Assembly (NCBI RefSeq): GCF_900964775.1
Contig: NC_041827.1
Location: forward strand, 5,357,501-5,421,500
Direction of reading: 5' to 3'
Source: Scleropages formosus
Taxonomy: Eukaryota > Chordata > Actinopteri > Osteoglossiformes > Osteoglossidae
Length of the DNA: 64,000 bases
A program made the translations under genes and the position numbers. Below are positions 36,017 through 47,941 of this stretch, piece by piece. Under the pieces are notes generated by a model that was given only the letters and a program-made list of their open reading frames with translations, was not told the origin of the DNA and ran no database searches. Every line of letters begins with the position of its first letter. Positions within the stretch are counted from its first letter, which is position 1.

Positions 36017-39000
36017 TTAACTAGCAAATGTTTTTCCTGTGTCTTCTTTGCCTCTGTAGGTCCTCTTCCCATGGGTGAAGGGTATATATCTGTACTTGAT
36101 CATATGCTGTAAAAATAAATGAATCCACAATCAGACAAAAATATTCATTTCCATTTCAAATAATGAGAGCTACCAATTTCTTACCTTTCAGTTAAGTAAA
36201 CAACAAAGACGACAACCTATGGGGCTTAATGGTTTGCTGCACAGGCAAAACATGCGCCCCTAGTTCCATTACCTTTATCTGCCTCTTCATGGTAATGCAG
36301 AACAACATGATGAAGTACATAACAAGTATCGGCCAGAAAACTGGCACATTGAAGGCTTCAAAGAATGTCATCATCATGGCAATGACAATGCCCTTTGTTG
36401 CAGAATGCCTGAAACAGAAAGAAGAATTGTAGTGTGAGAGGATACTTTATTCTAAGGAAATCAGTGAATGGTGACATAAAAAATAAAATATGCACAACTG
36501 CTAAAACCACAGAACGTGGAGGCATTTTCTATGAGGAAACAAAAAAATTCCCCCTAAAAAACCAAACAATAATTACACATGCAAGTATGCATTTACTCGT
36601 AAGAAGGCTTGGGAGAATATTCCGTTAATGCCACTAAAAAACTCCCGGATTTAACAGTTTCCCTGTGAAATCCTACAAGATGGTGTGTCCTAAAATATGC
36701 CATACACTTGGAATTAGGATGTTTGAAAAGTCATTTTCCACAGTTCTGAAACACTGCGTAAATTCACCTGGATTTTAAACAAAGGATCTAATGCACTACA
36801 ATTTTTTTCTTTCTACCTGAGAATATGATTACTGCAGCAACCAAATCATTGGCCTGAGGCCAGAAACCTTTCTTCCCAAAACTATCATAGTAGACCAATC
36901 CGGAATTGTAAAAGATAAATATGGCTCCAATAATGTGTGTAATTTTTTTAAATGTAAAAATTGTATTGTAAAAGATGAACAGCCAGTCCTGGTTATTCTT
37001 ATTAATCCTGAAAAAGCATTTAATAGGGTAGAATGGAGTTTGTTATTTGCTATTCTGCTAGAGATGTTTGTCATAAAACCATTACAAAGATTTTACTCTT
37101 TCTCCATTTTTATTTACAATAATTATTAAACCTTTGGCTAAAGCTGTCAGGAGAAATAAAGCACCAGTGTTTTCCTAATATCCAGGACTCATGACCTTTG
37201 TCTTTCTTCCAGAAATTTCCCAAGATTCAGTCTTTATCCAATAATATTTCTGTATTCAATACTGTAACTTGGATACATTAAGAGATACCAGAGCTCAACT
37301 GGATTAACCCTGTTGCTCTTAACTCAGATGGCCTCTTGACACTTACACACGAGATGTCAAAAAGGGAGGTGAATGTTTCACATCCAGTTACAATTCAAAT
37401 AACGACACGTGTAATCCCCTCAGAAACAACTCTGGTAGTATACAAATAGTATACATTATCTAACGGTGATTTTTAAATGCACTTACAGTTGACATACTTC
37501 ATTGCAGCCCAAGTTAGGAGACTACTGTATTGCACAAAACCAGCAGATAAAGATACACTTAAATGCTCAACGGCTCTTGAATTGTCTTTAAGCTCTGTAC
37601 AGCAGATGCACTTTATACATTTTAGATGCTCAGTTTTTTTTTTCCCCCCCCTGCATTTTGATTAATTTATTCAATTCAACAGTGAGCACATGCACACAGC
37701 ACATAAACATTTTGAAGGCTTTACAGAATTATCATAAGGCTGGTGGGTGAGGAGCAACTGCAGGAATGTTAAGATGATTACACAACTGGCAGTGAGATTA
37801 CGATTTATGATGTCAGATGTGTCAAATATGAAACTCAAGTTTTTTCAAGAAGCTGTGGAACTCCTGGTAACAAGTGGCAAATAACCATCTAGAGATGACA
37901 AGGGACTACAAAACACTACCTTCAAAAAAAAAAAAAAGTGTACTTGTTGAGTCAGTCAGGAAGGCCATACAAGTAATCTAATATTCAACAGAACACAGGA
38001 AAAAATAAACTAAATAATATAATTAATAAAAACACAGCTAATAGAATAAACTTCATTCCTCTAAGAAAAAAATATGCAGGCTATACAACTATAGACCAAA
38101 AAAAACCCATAAAATTACTACAGTAATAAACAGCAACGATAAATAGAAAAACAAAGTTCTCACCAAAATTTAAATTCTGGCAGTCTCCTGATGAAAGGGC
38201 GGAATTCCTCATTCTGCTTTGTAGGTAATTCAGGTCCTTCGTCTATGAAAAATATGCACAAAGTTGATACAGTCCTAACAATCTCGGATTTGAAAGCAGC
38301 AAAAACTTTAGCTGTCATTTCCTGGTGAAATGTATAGATATTTTTTTCTGAACCGCTTGTCCCATACGGGGTCGCGGGGAGCCGGAGCCTAACCCGGCAA
38401 CACAGGGCGTAAGGCCGGAGGGGGAGAGGACACACCCAGGACGGGACGCCAGTCCGTCGCAAGGCACCCCAAGCGGGACTCGAACCCCAGACCCACCAGA
38501 GAACAGGACCCAGGCCAACGCGCCCCCTCTATGTATAGATATCTCTTTTTAAAACTTCTTAATATTGCTCAAAAGCACATTTTCTTCAACTTGCTCAGTG
38601 AACTCAAATGAATTCAAACTTGCCTGAATCTTCCAGTAGTGATGGATCCACTTTTGGTGATAGAAATGCAATGAACAGGTTGAGATGGTAGATCCCAAGA
38701 GCGTAGGTGACTATATACCATCCCTACCAACACAAAGCAGAGGAAGTTAACATTACATGACACTTAAAACATTGACTAAGGTATTCTATTTTTGAATTCA
38801 CCATACAATTTATTACTGTACATTTAAGTTTATTTACATCCACAATTTTTATATATACCAATGTGACTTTCTTTGAAAGTACAAAAAGAATGTCAATTCA
38901 AGCAGTATTAGCTAGTAATAAAACAGTGATGTAAAACTGAGTTCCCATGAAAATGTTTGTTGTTATACCTGTAGGAAATACACTCTAATCATGTAGATGA

Positions 39001-39615
39001 CAGTTAAAAGAAGAGTAACTCCCCATCGCACAGCTGAGAAGGGTGTTGACTTGTCCAGCCAGGACTGATAAATCTGAGGTTGGGGGTGGGGGGGAAGAGA
39101 AATCCATTATTGTGACAAATTCAAATTAAAATACATGTACTGTATGGGTACTTAACTAAAATGGGTTGCAGTGATACAAAGGCAGAGTGTGCAACAAACA
39201 TGCCAGTCCACAGCAGGTTAATAATAGGCACATTCAATCAGGTACTAAAGAGTCATGAGTTCACCTGAACACAATGTCTCTGGAATATGGAAATCCCAAG
39301 TACACACATGAAAAACAATGAAACACAAAGAAAGCAGACTGCAGACAGAGTTGGGGATGGATTTTAGCCTAAGTTACTTCATACTAAAATGATATTGTTT
39401 CAACATAGGAAATACTGTTGTTCTTTTAAAATAAAATTAAAACCTTTAAGGTGTACACAAATGCACATTGCATTTAAATGTGACAAATCTTTAGACAAAC
39501 ACAGAAAGCAGGAATATTGAATATATGTCAATACCTGCCCAAGCCGTATGAAGAAGCTGCTGATCACTGATGGTTTCCCATGGATTGACTCTCCTGCACT
39601 GTCACCTTCTGACAT
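36017..39615 (-). CDS. rer1: Retention in endoplasmic reticulum sorting receptor 1 (RER1)
   Basis: RER1 is a four-helix Golgi/ER membrane protein that returns escaped membrane proteins and unassembled subunits to the ER in COPI vesicles. Minus-strand coding exons are 39535-39615, 38969-39073, 38624-38723, 38164-38242, 36273-36408 and 36017-36106. They give 196 aa, the same length as human RER1. The start [17 protein letters not shown], the middle [20 protein letters not shown], the stretch [19 protein letters not shown] and the end ([15 protein letters not shown], then YRGKED and FAS) are nearly those of the mammalian protein. Intron 4 (38243-38623) has a GC donor. A non-coding first exon ends at 42293. 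Introns carry a group A SINE and an L1-like fragment. Identity is certain. Confidence 0.97.
36870..37215 (+). mobile_element. L1/Tx1-like LINE reverse transcriptase fragment in rer1 intron 5
   Basis: Conceptual translation on the plus strand gives [20 protein letters not shown], then a piece with [11 protein letters not shown], then [17 protein letters not shown]. These correspond in order to the conserved RT blocks of L1/Tx1 LINEs (DQSGFIKGR, DAEKAFDRVEW, SPLLF-I-PLA). Spacing between the last blocks is too short and frames shift, so the copy is internally deleted and inactive. It is antisense to rer1. Confidence 0.65.
38342..38530 (-). repeat. SINE group A copy with 12-bp target-site duplication, in rer1 intron 4
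   Basis: Direct repeats ATGTATAGATAT at 38330-38341 and 38531-38542 bound the copy. The sequence is close to the best group A copies, so the insertion is probably fairly young. It sits in the GC-AG intron, in the same orientation as rer1. Confidence 0.88.
38622..38623 (-). other. rer1: Non-canonical GC splice donor of rer1 intron 4
   Basis: The exon ends GATTCAG and the intron starts GCAAGT, the strongest known form of a GC donor. Only this junction joins in frame to the next exon (after TTTCATAG) to give [12 protein letters not shown], as in RER1 proteins. Nearby GT dinucleotides would shift the frame. Confidence 0.85.
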
Positions 39616-40030
39616 TCTGCCCCTAAAAAGAAAAAAAAAAAAAGCCTTTTTTCCATTAGGGTTACATTAGCAAAATTTGATACGTGTGATCTGGTTGCTC
39701 CATTTCCTTCATTGGCAGTAAACCAAAGAACCACGTACTACATGCAGGAATCATAGACTGATAAGTCACTGAAGAGATTCCAGACAAAGCTTGTATGATT
39801 ACAGATAACACACCCTTCAGCAGGTTTACATTCTCTAGCTACAGCCACTCTAGGGGGTTTGTTTTTCCTCTACTCTGTTGCCAGCTGATCATGTCACCAG
39901 CATAAAGTACATTGTAAATAACTCTACTATAACTTTCAGAGCTGTGAAAAAGTATTTAGAACCTTTTCTAAATTTCTCTTTTTTGTAGCTTTTGACATTT
40001 AATGTCAACAGATTATCAGTTTCAGTAATA

Positions 40031-40407
40031 TATTTACATTTACATTTATTCACTAAGCAGAAGCTTTCCTCCAAAGCGACTTACAATAGATACTATGTAG
40101 TGTTATGAGCCCACACAACTTATTCGCCATGGTGACTTACACTGCTAGATACACTACTTACAATGAGTAACTCATCCATACATCAGTGGAACACACAGTT
40201 TCTGTGTCAGTCACACACTATGGGGGAACCTGAACAGCATGTCTTTGGACTGTGGGGGGAAACCAGAGCACCCGAAGGAAACCCACGCAGACACGGGGGA
40301 GAACATGCAAACTCCACACAGACTGAGCGGGGATCAAATTCATGTCCTCTCGCACCACCCAGGCGCTGTGAGACAGTAGTGCTACCCGCTGTGCCACCGT
40401 GCCGCCC
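40031..40407 (-). repeat. SINE group B copy, full length, in rer1 intron 1
   Basis: The plus strand begins 'tttacatttattcactaagc' with 'cctccaaagcgacttac', and ends with 'gctgtgccaccgtgccgccc'. This is the most complete group B copy in the window and shows head, B-box complement, body and tail. Confidence 0.85.
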
Positions 40408-42292
40408 CAATATATGAACAGAGCCTGAGAGAGGAAAAAGCCAAACCACTATTTAATTTCCTTGGTGTGGAACATAATGACATGTTCAGTCATACATGTG
40501 AAAAGGTAACTGGTTATGGCATCTTTAGCTGCAATGACTGCAAGTAAACGCTTGCTGTAACTATTGACCTGGGTCCCAGTTCACTAAAAAGGAATTCTGG
40601 CCCACGACTCCATCCATGCTCAACTCCACCTACGAGCAGCTCTCCTGCCAAAAAAATTCTCCACAAGTAAGGTGTAAAACCATCAGTGATGTCAAAAAGA
40701 ACCCCAAATATTTTTATGCACAACACTGTATGTGTATTAAAGTATTGGATTACTTGTGTTTACTTTTACACCAATTATTCTAGTTGCATTTACTACATTA
40801 ATATATTTACATTTATTCATTTACCAGACGCTGTTCTGCAACGTGACATACACATTTCAGGAAAAAAGAAATACAATGATTACATCAACAGAAAAGATAT
40901 TTGAATGCAGATACCTGATTCTAAAATAAAGTCAATTTGTTTTCCACAAGCATGTATGTGATCATCAGTGGACTTATTTCCAGATTTGTCAATGCATGTT
41001 GTTAAGTCTCTTCAAGACACAACAATACAGAAGAACAAATTGTAAAAAATGTTCTGATCCAGAAAAGGCCTGACAACTTATCCTGATTCAACTTTTTTTT
41101 TTTTTTTTTTACAAGTCAAGGCACATCTAGGATGTGTGGTGACATAGAGCAAAGGTTATTTCTAAGCACTTCGGGAAAGCTCCTCTGACCTAGAAACAGA
41201 TTAACAGTTTTTGCATATATTATACAAAACAGATGAATGAATAGCTCTTTGAAATCCCCCAAATTTTAACTCCTCCCCTAAACCAACAATATCTCAGGGC
41301 TCTGAACCCTCTCTCCTTCTCGTCGCGGCTCAAAGATCTGACAAACGTGTCTTGTGCATTCATCACTTTTCCCCCAATGCAAAATTTACACAACTGATCA
41401 CGTAGAAAATTACTTGCTAAATGATTTTTAAAGCCATTGTTTACCTTGTAGCTAGTCAGAGCGTGTACGGCAACAACTTTTGTAACCGTAGCAACAACTT
41501 TTCCGTTAAAATATAATTAAGACAACAATCTGTTCAATGCTGCCAAGTAGCAAACCTTCTCTCGGCGACATCATAATATGCACGTCAAAATTGCACTGCT
41601 GTGTTAGGAAGACACTACTGTGTCAGGGGAGTGCTCTTTCAGCGATTCTGAAGCACGTAGTAATTTAAAGACACTGACTGACTGACTGAAAAGACCACCT
41701 GACGAGTCAATTAGCTCGCTTGCTACACTACTAGTACTAGTAGTAGTAGTAAATAGTAGTGCTGCCTTCACAAATCGCACACCCACACAGATAAAACTGT
41801 CTCGGTACAGTTAGAATTTCACTAACCTGTTCACTGAATTTTCTTACGTTAACGTTACCGCTGTCTTCTACATCTCATGAAAATAAACTGAGAAATCCCC
41901 TCAGGCCACTTATTCTGTAAAATGTCAGCAAGTAGTATCTTTACTATTATAGCCACAATCAAGTTAGCGAACCCCCGATTTTAATTAATGCTAAAAGGAT
42001 ACTGGATGTTGTAGTCCATAGCGCACACCTCCGGCCCACAAACAGCACTCGCAGGTCATCAACAACACCGACTACCATCAGCCAGTGCGAACTGGGAAGA
42101 GTCCACTAGCAGTAATGCAATGAATACGCGACGGTGAGCAAGATGCCTCAAAAATGTGATAATGTCGGGAACGTAGAGCATTAATTTATTTCAACGGCAA
42201 TTCGTGGCATTAAGAAAGAAAACAGCAGAACCCTATTTGAACTGTTTTACATAATAAAATACGCATACCCCCGCAATGAATAGTTAGCTTAC

Positions 42293-42470
42293 CCGCTGAT
42301 GTCGTAGTGTTCACTATCGTCTTGCGCTCGTTCTCGACTAGTAGCTCCTCGAAGCTGAGTCTGCGTGGGAACACGTCAGAATTTCTGCGACAGCGTGCAA
42401 CACAGAGCAGACGAGCTCAATCGAGCCCAGAACCTAGGTTGGGTTAGCAGAGCTCGACAAGTCTGAGTTT
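42293..42470 (-). promoter_or_regulatory. rer1: rer1 5' untranslated exon and promoter region
   Basis: On the minus strand a good donor (CAGCGG then GTAAGC) ends a non-coding exon at 42293. It would splice to the acceptor just before 39622, seven bases upstream of the ATG. The DNA upstream is locally CpG-containing, in contrast to the AT-rich flanks. The transcription start itself cannot be read. Confidence 0.5.
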
Positions 42471-43574
42471 AAAGACCTATATGAGAAAACAAACATAAAT
42501 TCCAGTTGTTTGTACATCGTCGACCAATATCAACAAATTACATTCAGTTACTTCAATAAGTTCTGTAACTTTGTCTACAATCGATAAGTTATAAATACTG
42601 CCATATTGCATTTTATTAAACTAATTGTAAGGTGAAACAGTAAGACTAACAGTAAACATGATGATCATGTCACACTGAAATTTTTGTTCGTAAAAATACG
42701 ATATATGCAGTGTGTTACAAATTATAGGTAGAATAATTGTGTATCTGTCGCTTTAAAAATATTTTCCGTAGACATAATGTTTTGCTTTCATTTACTTGTT
42801 TAACACTGGGTCGTTTTTTGCTACTGGATGTGTACAAATTGGAGGTGTGGATGAGGTTTACTTTACTGACAAAAAAGTTAGGATCGTGAAGAAAACAACA
42901 AGGAATACTCCTACGTGCCCTACGTAATTTAAATTAATTTCGTATTAAAAATGCATCTACTAGTACTTCTGAAATCTCAACACAAAAACTAAACAGGAGA
43001 AAATTCTAAAAATGCTGCGTGTAATGGATGTGAATCACTGTTACTTTTATTTTCATACGGCAAATATAAAATAATTGAAGAATGTCTAATAGGAGAGCAG
43101 ATGGGTTCGAGCTGTAGGAGAGGGATTCGTTTGAATCCCACGTGCCCTTACTACAAATTACTCCAGTAAAAATACCCTGGTGTATACACGGATACACAAT
43201 TATGAAGCGAATTCTCTATTGTGTTTTTGTAGCTTGATGTCAAGTTAAAATGGGAACACTCCGCGGATCTGCAGACCAACCTACGGGGATGAAGTGTACA
43301 GTATTATAGAGCGACGGTCACAAGCAACGTCCCCCATCGCCTGCGGAGCAGCGAATACCGGAGCGCCGCGTAGCGGTGACCATCTGTAACTACATCTCAC
43401 ATGTACCGTGTTACGAAACGCAGTAAAGTTTCTCTCCTTAAAGAGAGGGGGAAAATAATGTTTAGAAATGCTTAAATAATATATACATAAGTATAAACGC
43501 AAAATTTAATTTATGCTAGGCAAGAAACATAAGTGATCATATGTTCTGGATTATTTAACATTGTATGTACAAGT

Positions 43575-43735
43575 TTCACACATTTTTCCCCCAGCTGACT
43601 CTTACAGTGATTACACAGCTGGGTAATTTAGTGTAAGTACCTTGCTGAAAGGTACTAGAGCTGGGATTCGAACCTGAAACCATTGGCTCCAAAATGCAGC
43701 TGCTCTAACCACCATGCAACTAACTGTTCCTTCTA
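43575..43735 (-). repeat. SINE group D copy, degraded
   Basis: The plus strand shows 'acacagctgggtaatttag', 'taccttgctgaaaggtac' and a GGGATTCGAACCTG B-box complement, ending in a tRNA-like head complement. Confidence 0.6.
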
Positions 43736-43871
43736 ACTGAACAGACACTTGTTTTGGAAATTTTGGATTTAAAATATTAACCCGCATTTATCTCTTAAAG
43801 CATCTGTTTCAGTGTTTTTAAATATATGACTACCAAAACAATTATCATTAACTCTGACTATTTACAGTGTA

Positions 43872-44065
43872 GGGGGGTGCAGTGGGTTGGACCGGGTCCT
43901 GCTCTCCTGTGGGTCTGGGGTTCAAGTCCTGCTTGGGGTGCCTTGTGATGGACTGGCGTCCCGTCCTGGGTGTGTCCCCTCCTCCTCCAGCCATATGCCC
44001 TGAGTTGCTGGGTTAGGGTCCGGCTCCCCGCACCCTCGTATGGGACAAGCGGTTCAGAAAGTGTG
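43872..44065 (+). repeat. SINE group A copy with 13-bp target-site duplication
   Basis: Direct repeats TATTTACAGTGTA lie at 43859-43871 and 44066-44078. The copy runs from 'ggggggtgcagtgggttgg' through GGGTTCAAGTCC to 'gggacaagcggttcagaaag'. Confidence 0.87.
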
Positions 44066-44739
44066 TATTTACAGTGTAATCAGCATGATTTAGTTATTTA
44101 TACTGAGTGAAGCCTTAAATAATGAACAAATGGTCAAAACATACATGGACCATGCCGTATTTCTGAAAGACCTGTTTGGCAAAATACCCTTCCTACAATA
44201 ACACTATGAAGGAAAATTTTTAAAAAAGTGAAAGTTAAGTATTTATTAACACAGAGAAATTACAATACTTGTATCATATTTCAACAAAACATGTTATATG
44301 AAGTACACAGATGGACAAAGACATTAACACACGATGGGATAGAAAAATATATTCATACATATAAAAAATATATCCATAGTCATTTAAAAGTCATTATCAA
44401 AATATTTACTGGGTGAATTCAAGAAATCTAATTATAGTCAAGAAATTGACTTCCTCCAGGTTACTCTGTTTTAATCAAAAGTGTAAAAGGGGGAGTGTAA
44501 ACTGTAAAGGTTTATACAACAAAGTAGTGAAGCCAGAAGCTTGCCAAATGTCAAAGCTATACAACCCCATGGGGTCAGTAGGTAACAGATTTTAATAACA
44601 TGGGTTTATAACCATACGGTGGTTGACAGTTCAAGATCCATTTCTTCCGTCTGGCATGGCAGAAGGGATAGCTTCTAACCCCAGGCTATCCAAATTCCAA
44701 GGCCATGCTTAATAGTTAATAGTGTTACCCAATTCCTAT

Positions 44740-44890
44740 TGTGTTGTATTTTGTAAATGTTTTTAACTTATTTGTAATCTTAATGTTATTTTTTTTACCC
44801 CTCCGAGCTTGCAGAAAAAGACATTTCATTGCCAGCAACCACTGCTGTATGTTGTATTGTTGTGCATTTGATAAATAAACCATTGACTGA
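44740..44890 (+). mobile_element. LINE 3' tail fragment
   Basis: It carries 'aaaagacatttcattgccag' and a closing 'gataaataaaccattgactg' segment, which resembles the 3' ends of CR1/L2-type LINEs. No coding sequence is left. Confidence 0.4.
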
Positions 44891-45044
44891 TTGACTGAGT
44901 ATATCGAGAGCATGGTGTTTCCCCAGAACTGGTCCAGAAAAGAATTAATGAAGAATTTCTTAATCCCAGAGAAAGCAGTGTTAAAGGGTGTGTTTTAAAA
45001 ATGTGCTACAATGAGTTAGTGGACTTATTCACAGGTATCTACAT

Positions 45045-45178
45045 TATTCTGTTAAGTGACACTTCTCCAAAGCAACTTACAATGCTCAAAAGGTACTATA
45101 GCTAGAAGGGAATTGAACCTGTAACCTTTGGGTCCAAAGGGAGGAGTTTGACCTACTATGCTACCCGTTGTCCCAGCT
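45045..45178 (-). repeat. SINE group D fragment
   Basis: The plus strand shows 'cttctccaaagcaacttac', 'aaaggtactatagctag' and GGGAATTGAACCTG, the group D order in reverse orientation. Confidence 0.55.
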
Positions 45179-45180
45179 TT

Positions 45181-46140
45181 AACAACTCACTGAAAGAATC
45201 TCAAATCCCTGCATGCTTCAAAAAACACAACCATCATCTCTGTGCCAAAGAAGACACTAGTGGATGGTCTCATTGACCACAGACCAGTTGCACAAACTCC
45301 AACAGTGATGAATGCTTTGAGAGACTGGTGCTAGGACATATTAACTCCCTCCCACAGGGCAGTGTGCTGAACCCCCTGCTCTACTGCTTCTTCATGTATG
45401 ACTGCATGGCCAAATACAGCTCCAACTCCACCATTCTTTTGATCACGACACCACCATCATAGGCCCATCACCAGCAGTGTTGAGATGACCTACAGAGAGA
45501 TGTGCCTTCTGTGACAGCGGTGCCAGGTGAAGAACGCTCACCGACGCCTTTACTTCCTCAAACGCCTGAGGAAAGTCCGAATATCTCCAGCTCTACTCAT
45601 CAGGTGCACAGTGGAGTCCACCGTGACCGGTTGAATCACATCCTGGTACAACATCTGCTCAGCCTAGAATCGCAAAGCACTACAGAGGGTGCTGAGGTCA
45701 GCCCAGAATATCAGTGGAACTCAGATGCCCCCTGTAGAAGATATGAAGAGCACACATTGCCTTAGAAAGGCAAACATCATTATTAAAAAGCTCAGTGACC
45801 CTGCACAAGCATTTTTCTCTCCCTCCCCTCTGGCAGGAGGTACAGTGCCTGACTATTAGCACTCGCACCACAACACTCAAGACATCTTCTACCCACAGGC
45901 CATAATGGTTACTCCCAACACCCACTCACACGAAAAGACTTGACCTGGTGTGTCTTTCTGTATATATTGTCCTGGTGTTGCACATAATGTTTCAGTGTTA
46001 CATGCATTGTCTGTTTATTGGTTTTGTATTTACTGTCTGTGTACTGATTGCCTAATTTCTATTTATAACCTTAGTCTGCAGGAGACCAGCAAGCAAGACT
46101 TTCATTTCAACTTGAGAGGAACATTGCACTAGACTGCAGC
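45181..46140 (+). mobile_element. L2-like LINE, 3' fragment of the reverse transcriptase ORF and tail
   Basis: The translated pieces QGSVLNPLLYCFFMYDCMAK, then NAHRRLYFLKRLRK and NRKALQRVLRSAQNISG, match the end of the reverse transcriptase and the C-terminal region of fish L2-type LINEs, including a PSGRRY-like remnant near 45830. Frames change several times, and the catalytic FADD motif is not intact. A non-coding 3' tail follows to about 46140. It is an inactive 5'-truncated copy. Confidence 0.7.
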
Positions 46141-46979
46141 AGCATACACCATACAAACAGCAAACAAAGAAATAAATACGTAAAGAAATATATTTAAATA
46201 AGGTAGCGGAGAGGAATCTTTGTAGCACCTAGTCTTAAGAGGTCGATGCTCCCTGCAGGCAGCGAGAGGACTAGAACCTCATGGCTGCTGGTAGAAACGA
46301 AAAATATCAGTAAATTATGTTAAGTTGTTATAGTGGCTTTGGACAAGGTATCAGTGAAATACATAATAATAATAATAGCAAGTGACAACTGTACTTTAAG
46401 TTCTAATTATAAACATTCGAAGACCAGCAGCCACATCTGATCCAGAAACAAAAAAGCACGACAGAGTTTTGTAGCTGCAGCGAAACGACACATAAATTTT
46501 GAGCAATTTCGTCTCATGAGCCTATTTTCGTGCTCTCCCTTCTGAAGACAGTACAGTACAGTACAGTACACCGCGGAGCGGAACTCGTACACTAACACTG
46601 CGCCCGGTCGGAGAGCTGCTCGTCCGTCGCGCGCAGCGTTACTTCCTTTTGTTTCACACGCCATGACGTCATTGCCATGCATTCCAGCGCGAAGAGCTGT
46701 TTACCCATAATAAACTCCTAAAGAATTTCTGAAAAATTTTGTGCTATCTAGTTATGCAAACCGCGATTTAAAGTAACGGAACGCGACCGTAGATTAGTCG
46801 GTTTAATTAATGGATTTTGTTGCCGGACTGTACCACAATTCGCCTGCATGGCATGTCACGTGCAGTGGATTATTTCAAACGTTTATTATGTGCGAATAAA
46901 AAATGAACAGTCATAGAGGGTCGTTTCTGTCCCATATGAAAGTTATGTGTGTGTCTTAATACGGTAGTTTAGCTTTCAG

Positions 46980-47603
46980 AGGCGGCCTCCTTCGGCGGGT
47001 AATAAGACCTCCCCAAACGAAGACGTAACTCCCCGAATGACACAGACAGGGCAGCCATTTTGATTTGAAGTTTGCGAAGAAAGGAGTTGCATATTACGTT
47101 GGTTTTTCTGTCTTGCCGTTCGAATAATCGATTCAACGCATTCGCGTTAGACGCTTTTATTGCGTTGCGGCAGAAATAACAATTTACGTTTCAACTATCT
47201 GTCCGAATAGAAATCTGTAGCCGCGCCGCAAGCAACGCGGAAAAGCCCTCATTCATTTTCGAAAACGTGCTTCGTGTTCCTGGCCTTTCATGGCCACCCG
47301 GGTAGGCTAGCTGGTTAATTTTTAAAAAGTAAGAATCCGAGACCCGCACGCGGTTAGAACTTCGAATCGGCCCTCGCTCGTGCCTCCGCCGAACTGCGCC
47401 CAGGAAGAGGGAAACTTACTTACTTAGCAGACTGAGACTCGCGAAGCCCACACTTGACTTGTGTTGTGTCACTTGTCTGATTGTGTAGCTCGCTGCTAGT
47501 ATTATTAGCCGCGCGACCCGACCGCCGCAATCCCGCACACGGACGCCGGAGCCCGACGAAACCCGAACGCACGCACGCAGCGCTTTCGTTTCGGAGCGAC
47601 GCC
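46980..47603 (+). promoter_or_regulatory. tardbp: tardbp promoter and 5' untranslated region
   Basis: CpG-rich DNA leads to the tardbp start codon, with no TATA box seen. The frame remains open upstream of the ATG at 47604 back to about 47481. The downstream methionine is preferred because it matches the conserved TDP-43 N-terminus. A non-coding first exon, as in mammals, may lie within this stretch, but its junction was not resolved. Confidence 0.55.
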
Positions 47604-47896
47604 ATGGCAGAGCTGTACATTCGCGTGGCCGAGGACGAGAACGAGGAGCCCATGGAGATCCCCTCGGAGGACGACGGCACGGTGCTGCTTTCCACGGTGG
47701 CGGCCCAGTTTCCCGGGGCGTGCGGCCTGCGCTACCGCAGCCCCGTGTCCCAGTGCATGCGGGGCGTCCGCCTCGTGGAGGGCGTGCTGCACGCGCCCGA
47801 GAACGGCTGGGGCAACCTGGTCTACATCGTGAACTATCCCAAAGGTAGGGGCGCTCGGCTCGGCCGCCACGGGGGCAGGGCAGCGCGGAGTCTGTC

Positions 47897-47941
<45 letters not shown>

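Larger units (their letters stand above)
42480..46980. other. Intergenic region between rer1 and tardbp
   Basis: The two genes are divergent across this 4.5-kb gap. It holds SINE remnants (43575-43735, 43872-44065, 45045-45178), a LINE 3' tail (about 44740-44890) and an L2-like LINE fragment (45181-46140). Short GTACA units repeat at about 46551-46569. CpG content rises from about 46600 toward the tardbp promoter. I see no gene. Confidence 0.6.

Noticed and set aside
38622-38623. Considered that rer1 exon 4 ends at a nearby GT instead of GC
   Set aside because: The only close GT gives an out-of-frame join to exon 5; the GC junction restores the RER1 sequence exactly.
45181-46140. Considered as a host pseudogene
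   Set aside because: The translated pieces are those of L2-type LINE reverse transcriptases, including the typical C-terminal region and 3' tail.
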